Origin: Vibrio sinaloensis
GTDB taxonomy: Bacteria > Pseudomonadota > Gammaproteobacteria > Enterobacterales > Vibrionaceae
Direction of reading: 5' to 3'
Length of the DNA: 64,000 nt
Assembly: GCF_000808535.1 (NCBI RefSeq)
Contig: NZ_JWLV01000005.1
Coordinates: 33,607-97,606, forward strand
Shown here: piece by piece, positions 9,530 through 19,730 of the stretch
How the letters are laid out: every line of letters starts with the position of its first letter
Numbering within the stretch: the stretch's first letter is position 1
Program-made: the position numbers and the translations under genes
Notes under the pieces: generated by a model
What the model saw: the letters and a program-made list of their open reading frames with translations, nothing else
What the model was told of the DNA's origin: nothing
The model's database searches: none

Positions 9530-9783
9530 GTACTTTTTCAACTTTTTTTATCGTTTGGCGCCTTTTTCAACAATTAAAGTGTGATAAACCCCTATTTCCC
9601 ATTAGATAACTGATTACAAGGGGGTAACTTGCTGTTTATTGCAACAAGTTAACAGGATATAATCACCCATTATTTACATTGATTTAACAGCCAATGCTTT
9701 TCTTTCTACGAAAAGTTAAACACTGTTGGTCATAATCACACTCTAATAATGGGTAAGCACGAACTTACCTTCAGGAATGTAAA
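9530..9783. other. Intergenic region between the tRNA operon and cytochrome c5
   Basis: About 250 bp with the upstream sequence of the minus-strand tRNA promoter and the plus-strand promoter of the cytochrome gene. I recognise no gene or repeat in it. An AGGA ribosome site at 9773-9776 decides the downstream GTG start. Confidence 0.5.
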
Positions 9784-10206
9784 GTGAGTTTAATGGATAT
9801 GTCTCGAAAAATCTTAACCGCTTTGGTCGCTGCAGTTACTTTTTCTAGCGCCTCTTTCGCAGCTAACGTAAGCCAAGAAGAATACGACGCAATTGCTGAG
9901 CGCATTGCACCTGTCGGTGATGTTTACCTTGCGGGTGCAGAACCTGTTAAAGCAGAACCCACTGGCCCACGTGATGGCGCAACGGTCTACGGCACTTTCT
10001 GTATTGCGTGTCATGCGTCAGGCGTTAGCGGAGCACCTAAGACAGGTGACGCAGGTGATTGGGCACCACGTATCGCACAGGGCCGCGATGTACTCAACAA
10101 CCATGCTATCAACGGTTTCAATGCGATGCCGGCCAAGGGTTCATGTATGGATTGTTCAGATGACGAAATCATCGCTGCAATTGATCATATGATTAAAGGT
10201 CTTTAA
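9784..10206 (+). CDS. Cytochrome c5 family protein
   Basis: A 140-residue periplasmic monohaem c-type cytochrome. The signal peptide covers about residues 1-27 (SSASFA-ANV). The haem motif CIACH is at 73-77, the probable axial Met is in NAMPAKG (Met115), and the Cys121/Cys124 pair (CMDC) is typical of cytochrome c5, where it forms a disulfide. The GTG start is favoured by AGGA 7 bp upstream; ATG codons at 9793 and 9799 are alternatives. It probably shuttles electrons to terminal oxidases or denitrification enzymes. Single-gene unit with its own terminator, next to rep as in V. cholerae. Confidence 0.9.
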   Translation: MSLMDMSRKILTALVAAVTFSSASFAANVSQEEYDAIAERIAPVGDVYLAGAEPVKAEPTGPRDGATVYGTFCIACHASGVSGAPKTGDAGDWAPRIAQGRDVLNNHAINGFNAMPAKGSCMDCSDDEIIAAIDHMIKGL

Positions 10207-10229
10207 GACTCAAACCTAATATAGAAGAA

Positions 10230-10258
10230 GGGCTTGGTATTTATACCAAGCCCTTTTT
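10230..10258 (+). terminator. Terminator between cytochrome c5 and rep
   Basis: GGGCTTGGTAT/ATACCAAGCCC hairpin (10230-10253) followed by five T on the plus strand. The genes converge here and it may also stop rep transcription. Confidence 0.9.
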
Positions 10259-10275
10259 GTTTGTCTTACTTATCG

Positions 10276-12294
10276 CTAGCTTTTATTAAACATCGCTTTT
10301 AGATTCGCAATGTGTGCCTGCCCTTTTGCCATTCGCTCTTCTTGAGTTTGTGGCTTCTTATTCACTTCCCACTCGACATCATCAAATGGTAATTCATCAA
10401 GGAAGCGACTTTGGCTTGGCTTAATCAACTCCCCAAACTGGCGGCGTTCTTTACACATGGTGAAAGTTAGCTCACGCTGCGCACGCGTAATACCCACGTA
10501 CATTAAACGACGCTCTTCTTCAACATTGTCTTCATCAATGCTGGTTTGGTGCGGCAAGATGCCCTCTTCTGAACCAATTAAGTAGACGTAAGGAAACTCC
10601 AAACCTTTCGACGCATGCAGTGTCATTAACTGCACCGCATCGCTGTCTTCGTCTTCTTCACCACGTTCCATCATGTCACGTAAAGTTAAGCGCTGAACCA
10701 CTTCCTTAATGGTTTTCTCTTCTTGGTCATAGTTATCCCCTTCAAGGTCTGCAACGATCCAAGAATACAGGTCAGAAACGTTCTTCATGCGCATCTCTGC
10801 CGCTTTCGGACTCGCAGAGGTTTCATACAACCAATCTTCGTAGTTGATATCTCGAACCAAAGAACGCACCGCTTCGACTGTGTCACCGCGCTCTGCTTGA
10901 TCAGCAATCTTCACTAACCAAGCCGTAAAGCGGCGCAAGTTCTCCAACCCGCGGCCCGACAAAGTTTGCTCAAGCCCCATCTCGAAACTCGCTTCGAATA
11001 AACTCTTGCCGCGCATATTGGCGTAGCTACCAAGCTTTTCTAATGTCACTGGGCCAATCTCACGGCGTGGTGTGTTCACAATGCGCAAGAAAGCGTTGTC
11101 ATCATCTGGGTTCACGAGCACACGCAAGTACGCCATGATGTCTTTGATTTCCGCTCGAGCGAAGAAGGAGGTTCCACCAGAGAGCTTGTACGGCACTCGG
11201 TTTTGCATCAGTGATTTTTCAATCAAGCGTGACTGATGGTTGCCACGATACAAAATCGCGTAATCTTTGTAGTCGGTTCGATTGAGGAACTTATGGGCAA
11301 TCAGTTCCCCCGTTACCCGCTCCGCTTCATGCTCTTCGTTTTTCGCCAACAGAACTTTGAGTTTTTCGCCGTCGGGGATTTCTGAGAACAGTGATTTTTC
11401 ATACACGTGTGGGTTGTTGGCGATCAAAATATTCGCCGCGCGCAAAATACGACTGGTTGAGCGATAGTTTTGCTCCAACTTGATGAGGCGTAAGTTAGGG
11501 TAATCTTGCCCTAACAGCACTAGGTTTTGCGGCTTCGCACCTCGCCATGAATAGATAGATTGATCATCATCGCCTACCACGGTCAGGCGGCCACGTTCGC
11601 CGACAATCAATTTCACCAAATCATATTGGCTGGTGTTGGTATCTTGATACTCGTCCACCAGCAAATAGCGAATTCGATTTTGCCAACGCTGACGTACTTC
11701 TTCATTGGTTTTCAGCAGCAACACAGGCAGTGAAATTAAGTCATCAAAATCGAGCGCGTTGTACGCTTTCATCTGCTTTTGGTACATCTCGAAGCAGAAA
11801 GCAAACAGTTGCTGTTGCTCACCTTTAGCCTGCGCTTTTGCTTGGTCAGGCGTAAGCATGTCATTTTTCCAGTTGGAGATGCAGCTTAACAGTTGGCGCA
11901 GGAGATCTTTATCGCCATCCAATTGTTGTTCGGTCAACTCTTTAAGTAGCGCAAGTTGGTCTTGATCATCGAACAGCGAAAAGCCCGATTTTAGCCCGAG
12001 CGATTTGTACTCTCGCTTGATGATGTTGAGACCCAAGGTATGAAATGTCGATACCATTAAGCCTTTGGATTCATTCTTACCCAGCGTTTGCCCTACTCGC
12101 TCTTTCATCTCGCGAGCCGCTTTGTTGGTAAAGGTGACTGCCGCAATATTTCTCGCCTTGTAGCCACACTGCTGAACCAAGTAGGCAATCTTATTGGTAA
12201 TCACACGTGTTTTACCTGAACCAGCGCCAGCCAGAACAAGGCATGGTCCTGATACATATTTGACGGCTTCGTCTTGTCTTGGATTCAGCTTCAT
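10276..12294 (-). CDS. rep: ATP-dependent DNA helicase Rep
   Basis: A 672-residue superfamily 1 3'-5' helicase, the length of E. coli Rep (673). Motif I is AGAGSGKT (about residues 22-29) after the N-terminal Q-motif [11 protein letters not shown]. Motif II region VDEYQDTN, motif [16 protein letters not shown], and later [10 protein letters not shown] and [11 protein letters not shown] are all present. Rep clears proteins ahead of the replication fork and aids restart through PriC/DnaB. The C-terminus lacks the extra PcrA/UvrD tail, which favours Rep over UvrD. Single gene, divergent from vexR. Confidence 0.96.
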   Translation of the reverse strand: MKLNPRQDEAVKYVSGPCLVLAGAGSGKTRVITNKIAYLVQQCGYKARNIAAVTFTNKAAREMKERVGQTLGKNESKGLMVSTFHTLGLNIIKREYKSLGLKSGFSLFDDQDQLALLKELTEQQLDGDKDLLRQLLSCISNWKNDMLTPDQAKAQAKGEQQQLFAFCFEMYQKQMKAYNALDFDDLISLPVLLLKTNEEVRQRWQNRIRYLLVDEYQDTNTSQYDLVKLIVGERGRLTVVGDDDQSIYSWRGAKPQNLVLLGQDYPNLRLIKLEQNYRSTSRILRAANILIANNPHVYEKSLFSEIPDGEKLKVLLAKNEEHEAERVTGELIAHKFLNRTDYKDYAILYRGNHQSRLIEKSLMQNRVPYKLSGGTSFFARAEIKDIMAYLRVLVNPDDDNAFLRIVNTPRREIGPVTLEKLGSYANMRGKSLFEASFEMGLEQTLSGRGLENLRRFTAWLVKIADQAERGDTVEAVRSLVRDINYEDWLYETSASPKAAEMRMKNVSDLYSWIVADLEGDNYDQEEKTIKEVVQRLTLRDMMERGEEDEDSDAVQLMTLHASKGLEFPYVYLIGSEEGILPHQTSIDEDNVEEERRLMYVGITRAQRELTFTMCKERRQFGELIKPSQSRFLDELPFDDVEWEVNKKPQTQEERMAKGQAHIANLKAMFNKS

Positions 12295-12431
12295 AAGTGT
12301 CTCAAAGGTGAAAAATGTGGCGCATATAATAATGGTGCCATAGAACGATTGCTATGGTTAATCGTAAACCAAACTTAGACACCCTATTTTCTTAATTAAA
12401 ATAAATTTATCTGATTAATTAAAATACTTTA

Positions 12432-12480
12432 TTGCACAACCGTATAGTTTTGAGGCTATAATGAATGAACGTTCATTCAT
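12432..12480 (+). promoter_or_regulatory. vexR promoter with overlapping perfect 20-bp TetR-type operator
   Basis: -35 TTGCAC (12432-12437), 19-bp spacer, -10 TATAAT (12457-12462). A perfect palindrome ATGAATGAACGTTCATTCAT fills 12461-12480, overlapping the -10 and the start region. Its place and symmetry suit autoregulation by the TetR-family product encoded immediately downstream. Confidence 0.8.
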
Positions 12481-12493
12481 TGTGGTGTAAATC

Positions 12494-13075
12494 ATGTCTA
12501 ATAACACCCAGGTAGATAAACGCGAACAAATCCTTCACGCGGCGGAAAAGCTGATTGCAGTGTCTGGTTTTCAAGGGCTCTCAATGCAAAAGCTCGCCAA
12601 TGAGGCAGGTGTGGCCGCGGGTACAATCTACCGTTATTTCTCAGATAAGGAGCACCTCCTTGATGAAGTACGTTTAATGGTTTCAAAACGCATTGCTGAC
12701 GCTGTACAAGCTGGCGTCAGTGATGACATGCCTTTAAAAGAGCGCTACCGCAAAATGTGGATCAATATTTGGAATTTAGCCGCTTCAAACATTGATACCA
12801 TCAGCAATCGCGCTCAATATGAGTCTTTACCCTGTGCAAACAAGCACACAACAAGAAAACTCGAGCGCGAGATGTTTTCTCAAGTCGAGCGGATGTTTGT
12901 TGAAGGTAAAGAGCAAGGGGTCTTTAAACCACTCGATAACGAAATTTTGTCAGGGCTGAGTTTTGAAGCCAGTGTTGCACTGGCTCGAAAACATGCTTTG
13001 GGATTTTACCAACTGAACGACGACGCGTTAGATGCCGCGATCGAAGCCAGTTGGGATGCAATCATTAATCACTAA
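12494..13075 (+). CDS. vexR: TetR/AcrR-family repressor of the adjacent RND efflux pump (VexR-like)
   Basis: A 193-residue regulator. The N-terminal helix-turn-helix (about residues 10-56: REQILHAAEKLIAVSGFQGL, then AGVAAGTIYRYFSDKEHLL) is canonical TetR/AcrR. The C-terminal ligand domain (about 60-193) is variable, as usual. It heads a three-gene unit with the adaptor (18-bp gap) and the RND pump (11-bp gap), the gene order of vexRAB in V. cholerae. VexR there is reported to act on vexAB expression. A perfect palindrome lies 13 bp before the start. The symbol rests on synteny and family. Confidence 0.85.
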   Translation: MSNNTQVDKREQILHAAEKLIAVSGFQGLSMQKLANEAGVAAGTIYRYFSDKEHLLDEVRLMVSKRIADAVQAGVSDDMPLKERYRKMWINIWNLAASNIDTISNRAQYESLPCANKHTTRKLEREMFSQVERMFVEGKEQGVFKPLDNEILSGLSFEASVALARKHALGFYQLNDDALDAAIEASWDAIINH

Positions 13076-13093
13076 CTTGGAGTTCTAGTAAGA

Positions 13094-14200
13094 ATGAAAA
13101 AGTGGACTTTCTTCATGTTGATTATCGCAATACTGCTGTTTGGCAGTGTGATAGGTGTCAACCTCTATAAGCAGCAGATGGTTGCTGACTACATGGCAAA
13201 TCGCCCTGAGCCTGAGTTCCCTGTTACAGTAACAGACGTTCAGCCTGTTGATTGGGTTCCTGTCATTGAAGCGATCGGTTTCATCGAACCTAACCAAGGG
13301 GTTACGGTTGCCAACGAAACAAGCGGCGTCATCGACAAGATTTCGTTTGACTCCGGTACTCAGGTGGAAGAAGGCCAACCTTTGGTGCTGCTGGACTCTG
13401 CTGTTGAGAAAGCAAACTTGAAGAGTGCTCAAGCGAAACTGCCTGCTGCAGAAGCGAAATACAAGCGCTATCAAGGTCTGTACAAGAAAGGCTCTATCTC
13501 TAAAGAAGCGTATGACGAAGCGGAAGCTAACTACTTCTCACTTCAAGCTGATATTGAGAGCCTAAAAGCGGCGATCGATCGCCGTGAAATCAAAGCGCCG
13601 TTCGCAGGCGTGGTTGGTATCCGTAATGTGTATCTTGGTCAGTACCTTCAATCGGGTACCGATATCGTTCGCCTAGAAGACACCAGCGTGATGCGCCTTC
13701 GTTTCACAGTTCCTCAAACCGATATCTCTCGCATCAGCCTAGAGCAAGAGGTGGATATCTTCGTTGACGCTTACCCAGAAATCGCCTTTAAAGGGTCAAT
13801 TTCGGCGATTGAACCTGCCGTTGATATTCAAAGCGGTCTGATCCAAGTTCAAGCAGATATTCCAAACAGCGACGGTAAACTTCGTAGCGGTATGTTCGCT
13901 CGTGCCAACATCATCCTACCTAAATTGGAAAATCAGGTCACGCTGCCACAAACGGCTATCACGTTCACGCTGTACGGTGACAATGTCTACATTGTCTCTG
14001 AGAAAGATGGCGAAAAACGGGTAACACAACAAGTAGTGAAAGTGGGCGAACGAACTCAAGATATCGCACACATTCTAGAGGGCGTTAAGCCAGGTGACGT
14101 TGTTGTTACTTCAGGCCAAGTTCGTCTAAGCAACCACGCAAAAGTTCGTGTAGTAGAAAGCGATGCAACTACTCCACCAGCTGAAACACCAATGCTGTAA
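13094..14200 (+). CDS. vexA: RND efflux periplasmic adaptor (membrane fusion protein, VexA-like)
   Basis: 368 residues. An N-terminal membrane anchor is at about 4-24, with no lipobox. Lipoyl halves are at about 60-98 (ETSGVIDKISFDSGTQVEEG) and 165-185 (IKAPFAGVVGIRNVYLGQYL), with an alpha-hairpin between (about 98-160). Beta-barrel and membrane-proximal domains follow. It couples the inner-membrane RND pump to a TolC-type outer-membrane channel, and no such channel is encoded here. Co-transcribed with vexR and vexB; AGT-rich spacing with a GGAG ribosome site before the start. Confidence 0.92.
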   Translation: MKKWTFFMLIIAILLFGSVIGVNLYKQQMVADYMANRPEPEFPVTVTDVQPVDWVPVIEAIGFIEPNQGVTVANETSGVIDKISFDSGTQVEEGQPLVLLDSAVEKANLKSAQAKLPAAEAKYKRYQGLYKKGSISKEAYDEAEANYFSLQADIESLKAAIDRREIKAPFAGVVGIRNVYLGQYLQSGTDIVRLEDTSVMRLRFTVPQTDISRISLEQEVDIFVDAYPEIAFKGSISAIEPAVDIQSGLIQVQADIPNSDGKLRSGMFARANIILPKLENQVTLPQTAITFTLYGDNVYIVSEKDGEKRVTQQVVKVGERTQDIAHILEGVKPGDVVVTSGQVRLSNHAKVRVVESDATTPPAETPML

Positions 14201-14211
14201 TTGGAGGCTTC

Positions 14212-17200
14212 ATGCGCTTTACTGATGTTTTTATTAAACGTCCAGTTTTAGCGGTATCGATCAGCTTTTTGATTGCACTGCTTGGCTTACAAGCAGTCTT
14301 CAAGATGCAGGTTCGTGAATACCCTGAAATGACGAATACCGTTGTGACGGTCTCAACCAGTTACTACGGTGCCAGTGCAGATCTTATCCAAGGTTTTATT
14401 ACTCAACCTTTGGAGCAAGCGGTCGCACAGGCTGACAACATAGATTACATGACTTCACAGTCGGTACTGGGCAAATCGACCATAACCGTCAACATGAAGT
14501 TAAATACCGATCCGAACGCCGCCTTGTCAGACATTCTGGCAAAGACAAACTCTGTTCGTTCGCAACTTCCTAAGGAAGCTGAAGACCCAACAGTGACCAT
14601 GTCTACTGGCTCGACAACGGCGGTACTTTACATTGGTTTCACCAGTGATGAGCTCTCTTCAAGCCAAATAACTGACTACCTAGAGCGTGTAATTAACCCT
14701 CAACTGTTCACGGTAAACGGCGTTTCTAAAGTTGACCTTTACGGCGGCATGAAATACGCCCTGCGCATCTGGTTAGATCCAGCCAAAATGGCAGCTTTGG
14801 GCCTTACCGCGACAGATGTCATGGGTGTTCTTAATGCCAATAACTACCAGTCAGCGACAGGTCAGGCAATTGGTGAATTCGTCCTTTACAACGGCAGTGC
14901 AGACACACAAGTATCGAACGTTGATGAGCTATCAAACCTGGTCGTAAGTACCGATGACGGTGACGTTACTCGCCTGAGCGATATTGCCAAAGTGTCGCTT
15001 GAGAAGAGTCACGATGTGTACCGCGCCAGTGCAAATGGCCAAGAGGCCGTAGTAGCGGCAATTAACGCCGCGCCAAGTGCGAACCCAATCAACATCGCAG
15101 CGGATGTACTTGAGTTATTGCCTCAACTTGAGCGCAACCTACCAAGTACCATCAAGATGAACGTGATGTACGACTCAACGATCGCAATCAACGAGTCTAT
15201 CAACGAAGTTGTCAAAACGATTGTTGAAGCCGCACTTATCGTACTCGTGGTAATTACCCTGTTCCTCGGATCGTTCCGCGCAGTAATCATCCCTATCGTC
15301 ACTATTCCACTCTCTTTGATTGGTGTTGCGATGGTGATGCAAGCGATGGGCTTCTCATGGAACTTGATGACACTACTGGCGATGGTTCTCGCTATCGGTC
15401 TAGTCGTTGACGATGCGATCGTAGTCCTTGAAAACGTAGACCGACACATCAAATTGGGTGAATCCCCATTCCGTGCCGCCATCATTGGTACGCGTGAAAT
15501 TGCGGTACCAGTTATCGCGATGACCTTAACGCTGGGTGCCGTTTATGCACCAATCGCGCTAATGGGAGGAATTACCGGTTCGCTCTTTAAAGAATTTGCC
15601 CTAACCCTAGCGGGTTCGGTATTTGTTTCAGGTATCGTGGCACTGACGTTATCACCAATGATGTGTTCGAAAATGCTGAAGGCCAATGAACAGCCAAGCA
15701 AGTTCGAGCAAAAAGTGCACCATGTTCTTGATGGCATGACCAATCGCTATGAAGGCATGCTTAAAGCGGTCATGATGCATCGTCCGGTTATGCTCGCGTT
15801 TGCTGTTATCGTATTTGCAAGCTTGCCAGTGCTATTTAAGTTCATTCCAAGTGAACTGGCACCGTCAGAAGATAAAGGCGTGGTGATGCTGATGGGTACG
15901 GCCCCATCAAATGCCAACCTAGACTTTATGCAAAACACCATGAATGACGTAAACCAAATTCTGTCAGATCAGCCAGAAGTGGCGTTTGCACAGGTGTTTA
16001 CTGGTGTGCCTAGCTCAAACCAAGCGTTTGGTATTGCCTCTATGGTGCCGTGGAGTGAACGTGAAGCGAGCCAATCTGAAGTCGCAAACCGCGTGGGAGC
16101 GTTAGTTGGTAATGTACCTGGTATGGCAGTTACCGCCTTCCAGATGCCAGAGCTACCAGGCGCAGGCTCAGGCCTACCGATTCAGTTTGTTATCACTACG
16201 CCAAATGCATTTGAGAGCCTATTCTCAATCGCAACGGATGTGTTAACAGAAGTGCAATCGAGCCCAATGTTTGTCTATTCGACGCTTGATTTAAACTACG
16301 ATTCGGCAACGATGAAAATCAACATCGATAAAGACAAAGCGGGTGCGTACGGTGTCACCATGCAAGACATTGGTATCACCCTAAGTACCATGATGGCAGA
16401 TGGCTACGTAAACCGTATCGACCTCAATGGCCGCTCGTATGAAGTTATCCCTCAGGTCGAGCGTAAATGGCGTCTCAACCCTGAATCGATGAACAACTAC
16501 TATGTGCGCAGCGCGAACGGGAAAGCCGTACCATTAGGCAGCCTGATCACTATCGATGTTGTCGCTGAGCCACGCTCACTGCCTCACTTCAACCAGCTCA
16601 ACTCAGCAACGGTTGGTGCGGTACCGTCACCAGGCACGGCAATGGGTGATGCTATCGACTGGTTCGAAGGGATTGCCGTAGACAAGTTGCCTAGCGGCTA
16701 CAACCATGACTACATGGGTGAGGCCCGTCAGTACGTAACCGAAGGTAGCGCGTTGTATGCCACATTTGGTTTGGCATTGGCGATCATCTTCTTAGTTCTG
16801 GCGATTCAATTTGAATCTTTGAAAGACCCGATCGTCATCATGGTATCGGTGCCGCTTGCGGTATGTGGAGCCTTAATAGCCATGGCATGGGGAGCGTTCT
16901 TCGGCACAATGACGATGAACATCTACTCGCAGGTTGGTCTGATCACCCTAGTTGGTCTGATTACTAAGCACGGTATCTTGATCTGTGAAGTCGCAAAAGA
17001 AGAGCAGCTGCACAACAAACTAGGCAGAATGGAAGCGGTAATGGAAGCGGCGAAAGTACGTCTACGTCCTATCCTAATGACCACGGCGGCGATGATCGCT
17101 GGTCTGATTCCACTGATGTATGCAAGTGGTGCAGGTGCAGCTCAGCGCTTCAGTATCGGTATTGTTATCGTTGCAGGTCTTGCGATTGGTACTCTGTTTA

Positions 17201-17346
17201 CGCTGTTTGTACTGCCAGTGATCTACAGTTACCTAGCCGAGAAACACAAACCTCTACCGGTGTTTGTTGAAGACAAAGATCTAGAGAAGCTAGCACGCAT
17301 CGATGAAGCGAAAGCTGCACAGCGTGAATTGGCAGACAACCACTAA
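14212..17346 (+). CDS. vexB: RND multidrug/detergent efflux pump (VexB-like)
   Basis: A 1044-residue inner-membrane hydrophobe/amphiphile efflux-1 family transporter of usual length. Twelve membrane spans with two large periplasmic loops. The proton-relay Asp pair in TM4 is seen as GLVVDDAIVVLENVDRH (about residues 398-414). The N-terminus MRFTDVFIKRPVLAVSISFL is typical. By synteny it corresponds to V. cholerae VexB, which exports bile salts, detergents and antibiotics. It works as a trimer with the upstream adaptor and TolC. Ribosome site GGAGG is 5 bp before ATG. A strong terminator follows. Confidence 0.93.
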   Translation: MRFTDVFIKRPVLAVSISFLIALLGLQAVFKMQVREYPEMTNTVVTVSTSYYGASADLIQGFITQPLEQAVAQADNIDYMTSQSVLGKSTITVNMKLNTDPNAALSDILAKTNSVRSQLPKEAEDPTVTMSTGSTTAVLYIGFTSDELSSSQITDYLERVINPQLFTVNGVSKVDLYGGMKYALRIWLDPAKMAALGLTATDVMGVLNANNYQSATGQAIGEFVLYNGSADTQVSNVDELSNLVVSTDDGDVTRLSDIAKVSLEKSHDVYRASANGQEAVVAAINAAPSANPINIAADVLELLPQLERNLPSTIKMNVMYDSTIAINESINEVVKTIVEAALIVLVVITLFLGSFRAVIIPIVTIPLSLIGVAMVMQAMGFSWNLMTLLAMVLAIGLVVDDAIVVLENVDRHIKLGESPFRAAIIGTREIAVPVIAMTLTLGAVYAPIALMGGITGSLFKEFALTLAGSVFVSGIVALTLSPMMCSKMLKANEQPSKFEQKVHHVLDGMTNRYEGMLKAVMMHRPVMLAFAVIVFASLPVLFKFIPSELAPSEDKGVVMLMGTAPSNANLDFMQNTMNDVNQILSDQPEVAFAQVFTGVPSSNQAFGIASMVPWSEREASQSEVANRVGALVGNVPGMAVTAFQMPELPGAGSGLPIQFVITTPNAFESLFSIATDVLTEVQSSPMFVYSTLDLNYDSATMKINIDKDKAGAYGVTMQDIGITLSTMMADGYVNRIDLNGRSYEVIPQVERKWRLNPESMNNYYVRSANGKAVPLGSLITIDVVAEPRSLPHFNQLNSATVGAVPSPGTAMGDAIDWFEGIAVDKLPSGYNHDYMGEARQYVTEGSALYATFGLALAIIFLVLAIQFESLKDPIVIMVSVPLAVCGALIAMAWGAFFGTMTMNIYSQVGLITLVGLITKHGILICEVAKEEQLHNKLGRMEAVMEAAKVRLRPILMTTAAMIAGLIPLMYASGAGAAQRFSIGIVIVAGLAIGTLFTLFVLPVIYSYLAEKHKPLPVFVEDKDLEKLARIDEAKAAQRELADNH

Positions 17347-17366
17347 GTGGTCGTCCAAATACTCCT

Positions 17367-17392
17367 AAAAGGTCACTTCGGTGACCTTTTTT
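17367..17392 (+). terminator. Terminator of vexRAB
   Basis: AAAAGGTCAC-TTCG-GTGACCTTTT with a UUCG-type tetraloop and T-run, 20 bp after the vexB stop. Confidence 0.93.
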
Positions 17393-17480
17393 ATTACTGG
17401 TCTCTTTTTTACCATTGAACTAGCGACTTTCTTGCAACGTTTAAATAGAATGTAGACAAAGATATAGGAGTTTTAGTCAC

Positions 17481-17732
17481 ATGTTTGACCCAAAGAAACT
17501 AGAGCAGATTGCTAAACAGATTCATGAGTCGATGCCAACGCCAGTTAAAGAGCTTGGTGCGGACGTCGACCAAAAAGTTCGCCAAGTTATCCAAGGCCAA
17601 CTAAACAAACTCGATGTTGTCAGCCGCGAAGAGTTCGATGTGCAAACTCAAGTCTTGCTACGCACTCGTCAAAAGCTGACGGAAATGGAAAAGAAACTGG
17701 CTGACCTAGAAGAAAAACTGGCTGACAAGTAA
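17481..17732 (+). CDS. ubiK: Ubiquinone biosynthesis accessory factor UbiK
   Basis: An 83-residue protein of the YqiC/BMFP family: [19 protein letters not shown], then a C-terminal coiled coil (about residues 45-83, [20 protein letters not shown]). UbiK binds UbiJ and helps organise the soluble ubiquinone-synthesis complex; ubiJ is in this same window at 36225-36830. Monocistronic, with its own terminator 22 bp after the stop. GGAG ribosome site upstream. Confidence 0.92.
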   Translation: MFDPKKLEQIAKQIHESMPTPVKELGADVDQKVRQVIQGQLNKLDVVSREEFDVQTQVLLRTRQKLTEMEKKLADLEEKLADK

Positions 17733-17754
17733 CTGCTTCATGTATTGATGTTCA

Positions 17755-17784
17755 AAGCTCACCCTTGATGGTGAGCTTTTTTTT
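17755..17784 (+). terminator. Terminator of ubiK
   Basis: AAGCTCACC/GGTGAGCTT hairpin followed by eight T. Confidence 0.93.
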
Positions 17785-17808
17785 ATTCCCAACACATCGA
17801 CCAAAACA

Positions 17809-17847
17809 GAAAAACAAAAGGCTTGGTCAACGGAGACCAAGCCTTTT
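17809..17847 (-). terminator. Terminator of ilvC
   Basis: AAAAGGCTTGGTC (17816-17828) pairs with GACCAAGCCTTTT (17835-17847). On the minus strand TTTTGTTTTT follows. It lies 255 bp beyond the ilvC stop, so ilvC would have a long 3' untranslated region. Confidence 0.88.
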
Positions 17848-17893
17848 AATTAGATGTTGTGTTTTATTTTGTATTTATCACCCCAGTCTGCCT

Positions 17894-18094
17894 GGAGTTC
17901 TTTACTAACCTTGGTTAGTGAATTACGAAGAATTAAGTCTTCACAGCTAAGAACTTAAGTTCGCGGAGGTAACACGGAGTTTGCACGAACAAACATTGCA
18001 GTTCTTACGCAGTATTAAGGTTTCATTTCTAGGAGAAGGCGCGGAGTTTACGATAGTAAATGAGCACCTTCGACACCGAAAGGGAACCTTAAGG
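17894..18094. repeat. ERIC-like intergenic repeat cluster in the ilvC 3' region
   Basis: Three related blocks start GGAGTT at 17894, 17976 and 18043, and each ends in TTAAG. The third (GCGGAGTTTACGATAGTAAA, then TGAGCACC) resembles the ERIC-type palindromic repeat described for Vibrio (compare the ERIC core GAGCTTAC...GTAAGTGAC). There is no coding potential. It lies between the ilvC stop and its terminator, so it would be transcribed. The family assignment is from memory and not verified. Confidence 0.45.
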
Positions 18095-18101
18095 CAAGTA
18101 A

Positions 18102-19586
18102 TTAGCCGCCTACCGCGATGTTCTTCATATCCGTCATGTAACCACGTAGCTCTTCACCGATGTACTCAACTGGGTGGTTACGGATAGTATCGTTTACTGC
18201 GATTAGCGTTGCGTTATCAACTTGGTTAGATGTTTCGCCTAGACCTTTACCGATTACGTCTGTACCTACTGAAGGCATAAACTTCTCACGTAGTAGCGGC
18301 GTTGCTACGTTAGCGAATAGGTAGTTACCGTATTCTGCTGTGTCTGAGATTACGACGTTCATTTCGTATAGACGCTTACGTGCTACTGTGTTTGCGATTA
18401 GTGGTAGCTCGTGTAGTGATTCGTAGTACGCTGACTCATCGATGATGCCTGATGCAGTCATTGCTTCGAATGCTAGTTCAACACCAGCTCGAACCATTGC
18501 AACCATCAAAATACCGTTGTCGAAATACTCTTGCTCAGAGATTTCTACGTCGCCTGCTGGGTAGTTTTCGAATGCTGTTTCGCCAGTCTCTGCACGCCAG
18601 CCTAGTAGGTTTGCGTCATCGTTCGCCCAGTCAGCCATCATAGTACGAGAGAATTCACCCGTGATGATGTCATCCATGTGCTTGTTGTAAAGCGGACGCA
18701 TTAGCTCTTTTAGCTCTTCAGAAAGCTCAAATGCTTTGATTTTCGCAGGGTTAGATAGACGGTCCATCATGTGCGTGATGCCACCAAATTTCAGTGCTTC
18801 AGTGATGGTTTCCCAACCGTACTGAAGTAGCTTACCTGCGTAGCTTGGGTCGATGCCGTCAGCAACCATCTTCTCGTAAGAAACAATAGAACCCGCTTGT
18901 AGCATGCCACATAGAATAGTTTGCTCACCCATTAGGTCAGATTTAACTTCTGCTACGAATGAAGATTCTAGACAACCTGCGCGGTGGCCACCTGTACCTG
19001 CCGCCCATGCTTTGGCGATATCCCAACCTTCACCTTTTGGATCGTTCTCTGGGTGAACAGCGATTAGCGTTGGAACGCCGAAGCCACGCTTGTACTCTTC
19101 ACGTACTTCTGTACCAGGACACTTAGGTGCAACCATGACAACCGTTAGGTCTTTACGGATTTGCATGCCTTCTTCAACCACGTTGAAGCCGTGTGAGTAA
19201 CCCAGTGCTGCGCCTTCTTTCATTAGCGGCATAACCGTTTCTACAACGTTAGTGTGCTGCTTGTCTGGCGTTAGGTTGATCACTAGGTCTGCTTCAGGGA
19301 TAAGGTTCTCGTAGCTGCCGACTTCAAAACCGTTCTCTTTAGCGTTTTTGTAAGATTGACGCTGTTCGTCAATCGCTGCCTGACGTAGTGCGTAGGCTAC
19401 GTTTAGGCCAGAATCACGCATGTTTAGACCTTGGTTTAGGCCTTGAGCACCACAACCAACAATAACGACTTTCTTACCTTTTAGGTAATCCGCTTCAGTT
19501 GCGAATTCGCTGCGGTCCATAAAACGACAACGACCTAATTGGTCTAGTTGCTCGCGTAGGTTTAAAGTATTGAAATAGTTAGCCAT
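18102..19586 (-). CDS. ilvC: Ketol-acid reductoisomerase (class II)
   Basis: 494 residues, the long class II form of gamma-proteobacteria. It converts acetolactate/acetohydroxybutyrate to the dihydroxy acids of the valine/isoleucine pathway using NADPH and Mg2+. The Rossmann motif [17 protein letters not shown] lies at about residues 44-60, and two knotted C-terminal domains follow ([19 protein letters not shown] region). N-terminus [14 protein letters not shown] as in E. coli. Divergent from ilvY, which is expected to activate it. GGAG ribosome site 7 bp upstream. Confidence 0.97.
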   Translation of the reverse strand: MANYFNTLNLREQLDQLGRCRFMDRSEFATEADYLKGKKVVIVGCGAQGLNQGLNMRDSGLNVAYALRQAAIDEQRQSYKNAKENGFEVGSYENLIPEADLVINLTPDKQHTNVVETVMPLMKEGAALGYSHGFNVVEEGMQIRKDLTVVMVAPKCPGTEVREEYKRGFGVPTLIAVHPENDPKGEGWDIAKAWAAGTGGHRAGCLESSFVAEVKSDLMGEQTILCGMLQAGSIVSYEKMVADGIDPSYAGKLLQYGWETITEALKFGGITHMMDRLSNPAKIKAFELSEELKELMRPLYNKHMDDIITGEFSRTMMADWANDDANLLGWRAETGETAFENYPAGDVEISEQEYFDNGILMVAMVRAGVELAFEAMTASGIIDESAYYESLHELPLIANTVARKRLYEMNVVISDTAEYGNYLFANVATPLLREKFMPSVGTDVIGKGLGETSNQVDNATLIAVNDTIRNHPVEYIGEELRGYMTDMKNIAVGG

Positions 19587-19697
19587 CTGGGCGCTCCTTA
19601 AAGAATTTTTCCATTGAGGTCGGTCGTTTTCTTACCGAATGCGTTCATACTAATTCAGGAACTTTGTTGCTTAAAGTGATATATTCACAATTAGTAA

Positions 19698-19712
19698 TTG
19701 CAATAAATGCAA
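19698..19712. promoter_or_regulatory. Probable IlvY operator in the ilvC-ilvY intergenic region
   Basis: TTGCA-N5-TGCAA dyad (19698-19712) of the LysR T-N11-A class. It sits just upstream of the chosen ilvY start and about 110 bp before ilvC, as in E. coli where IlvY binds the shared control region. Confidence 0.55.
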
Positions 19713-19730
19713 CAAGGATATAACCAATTT

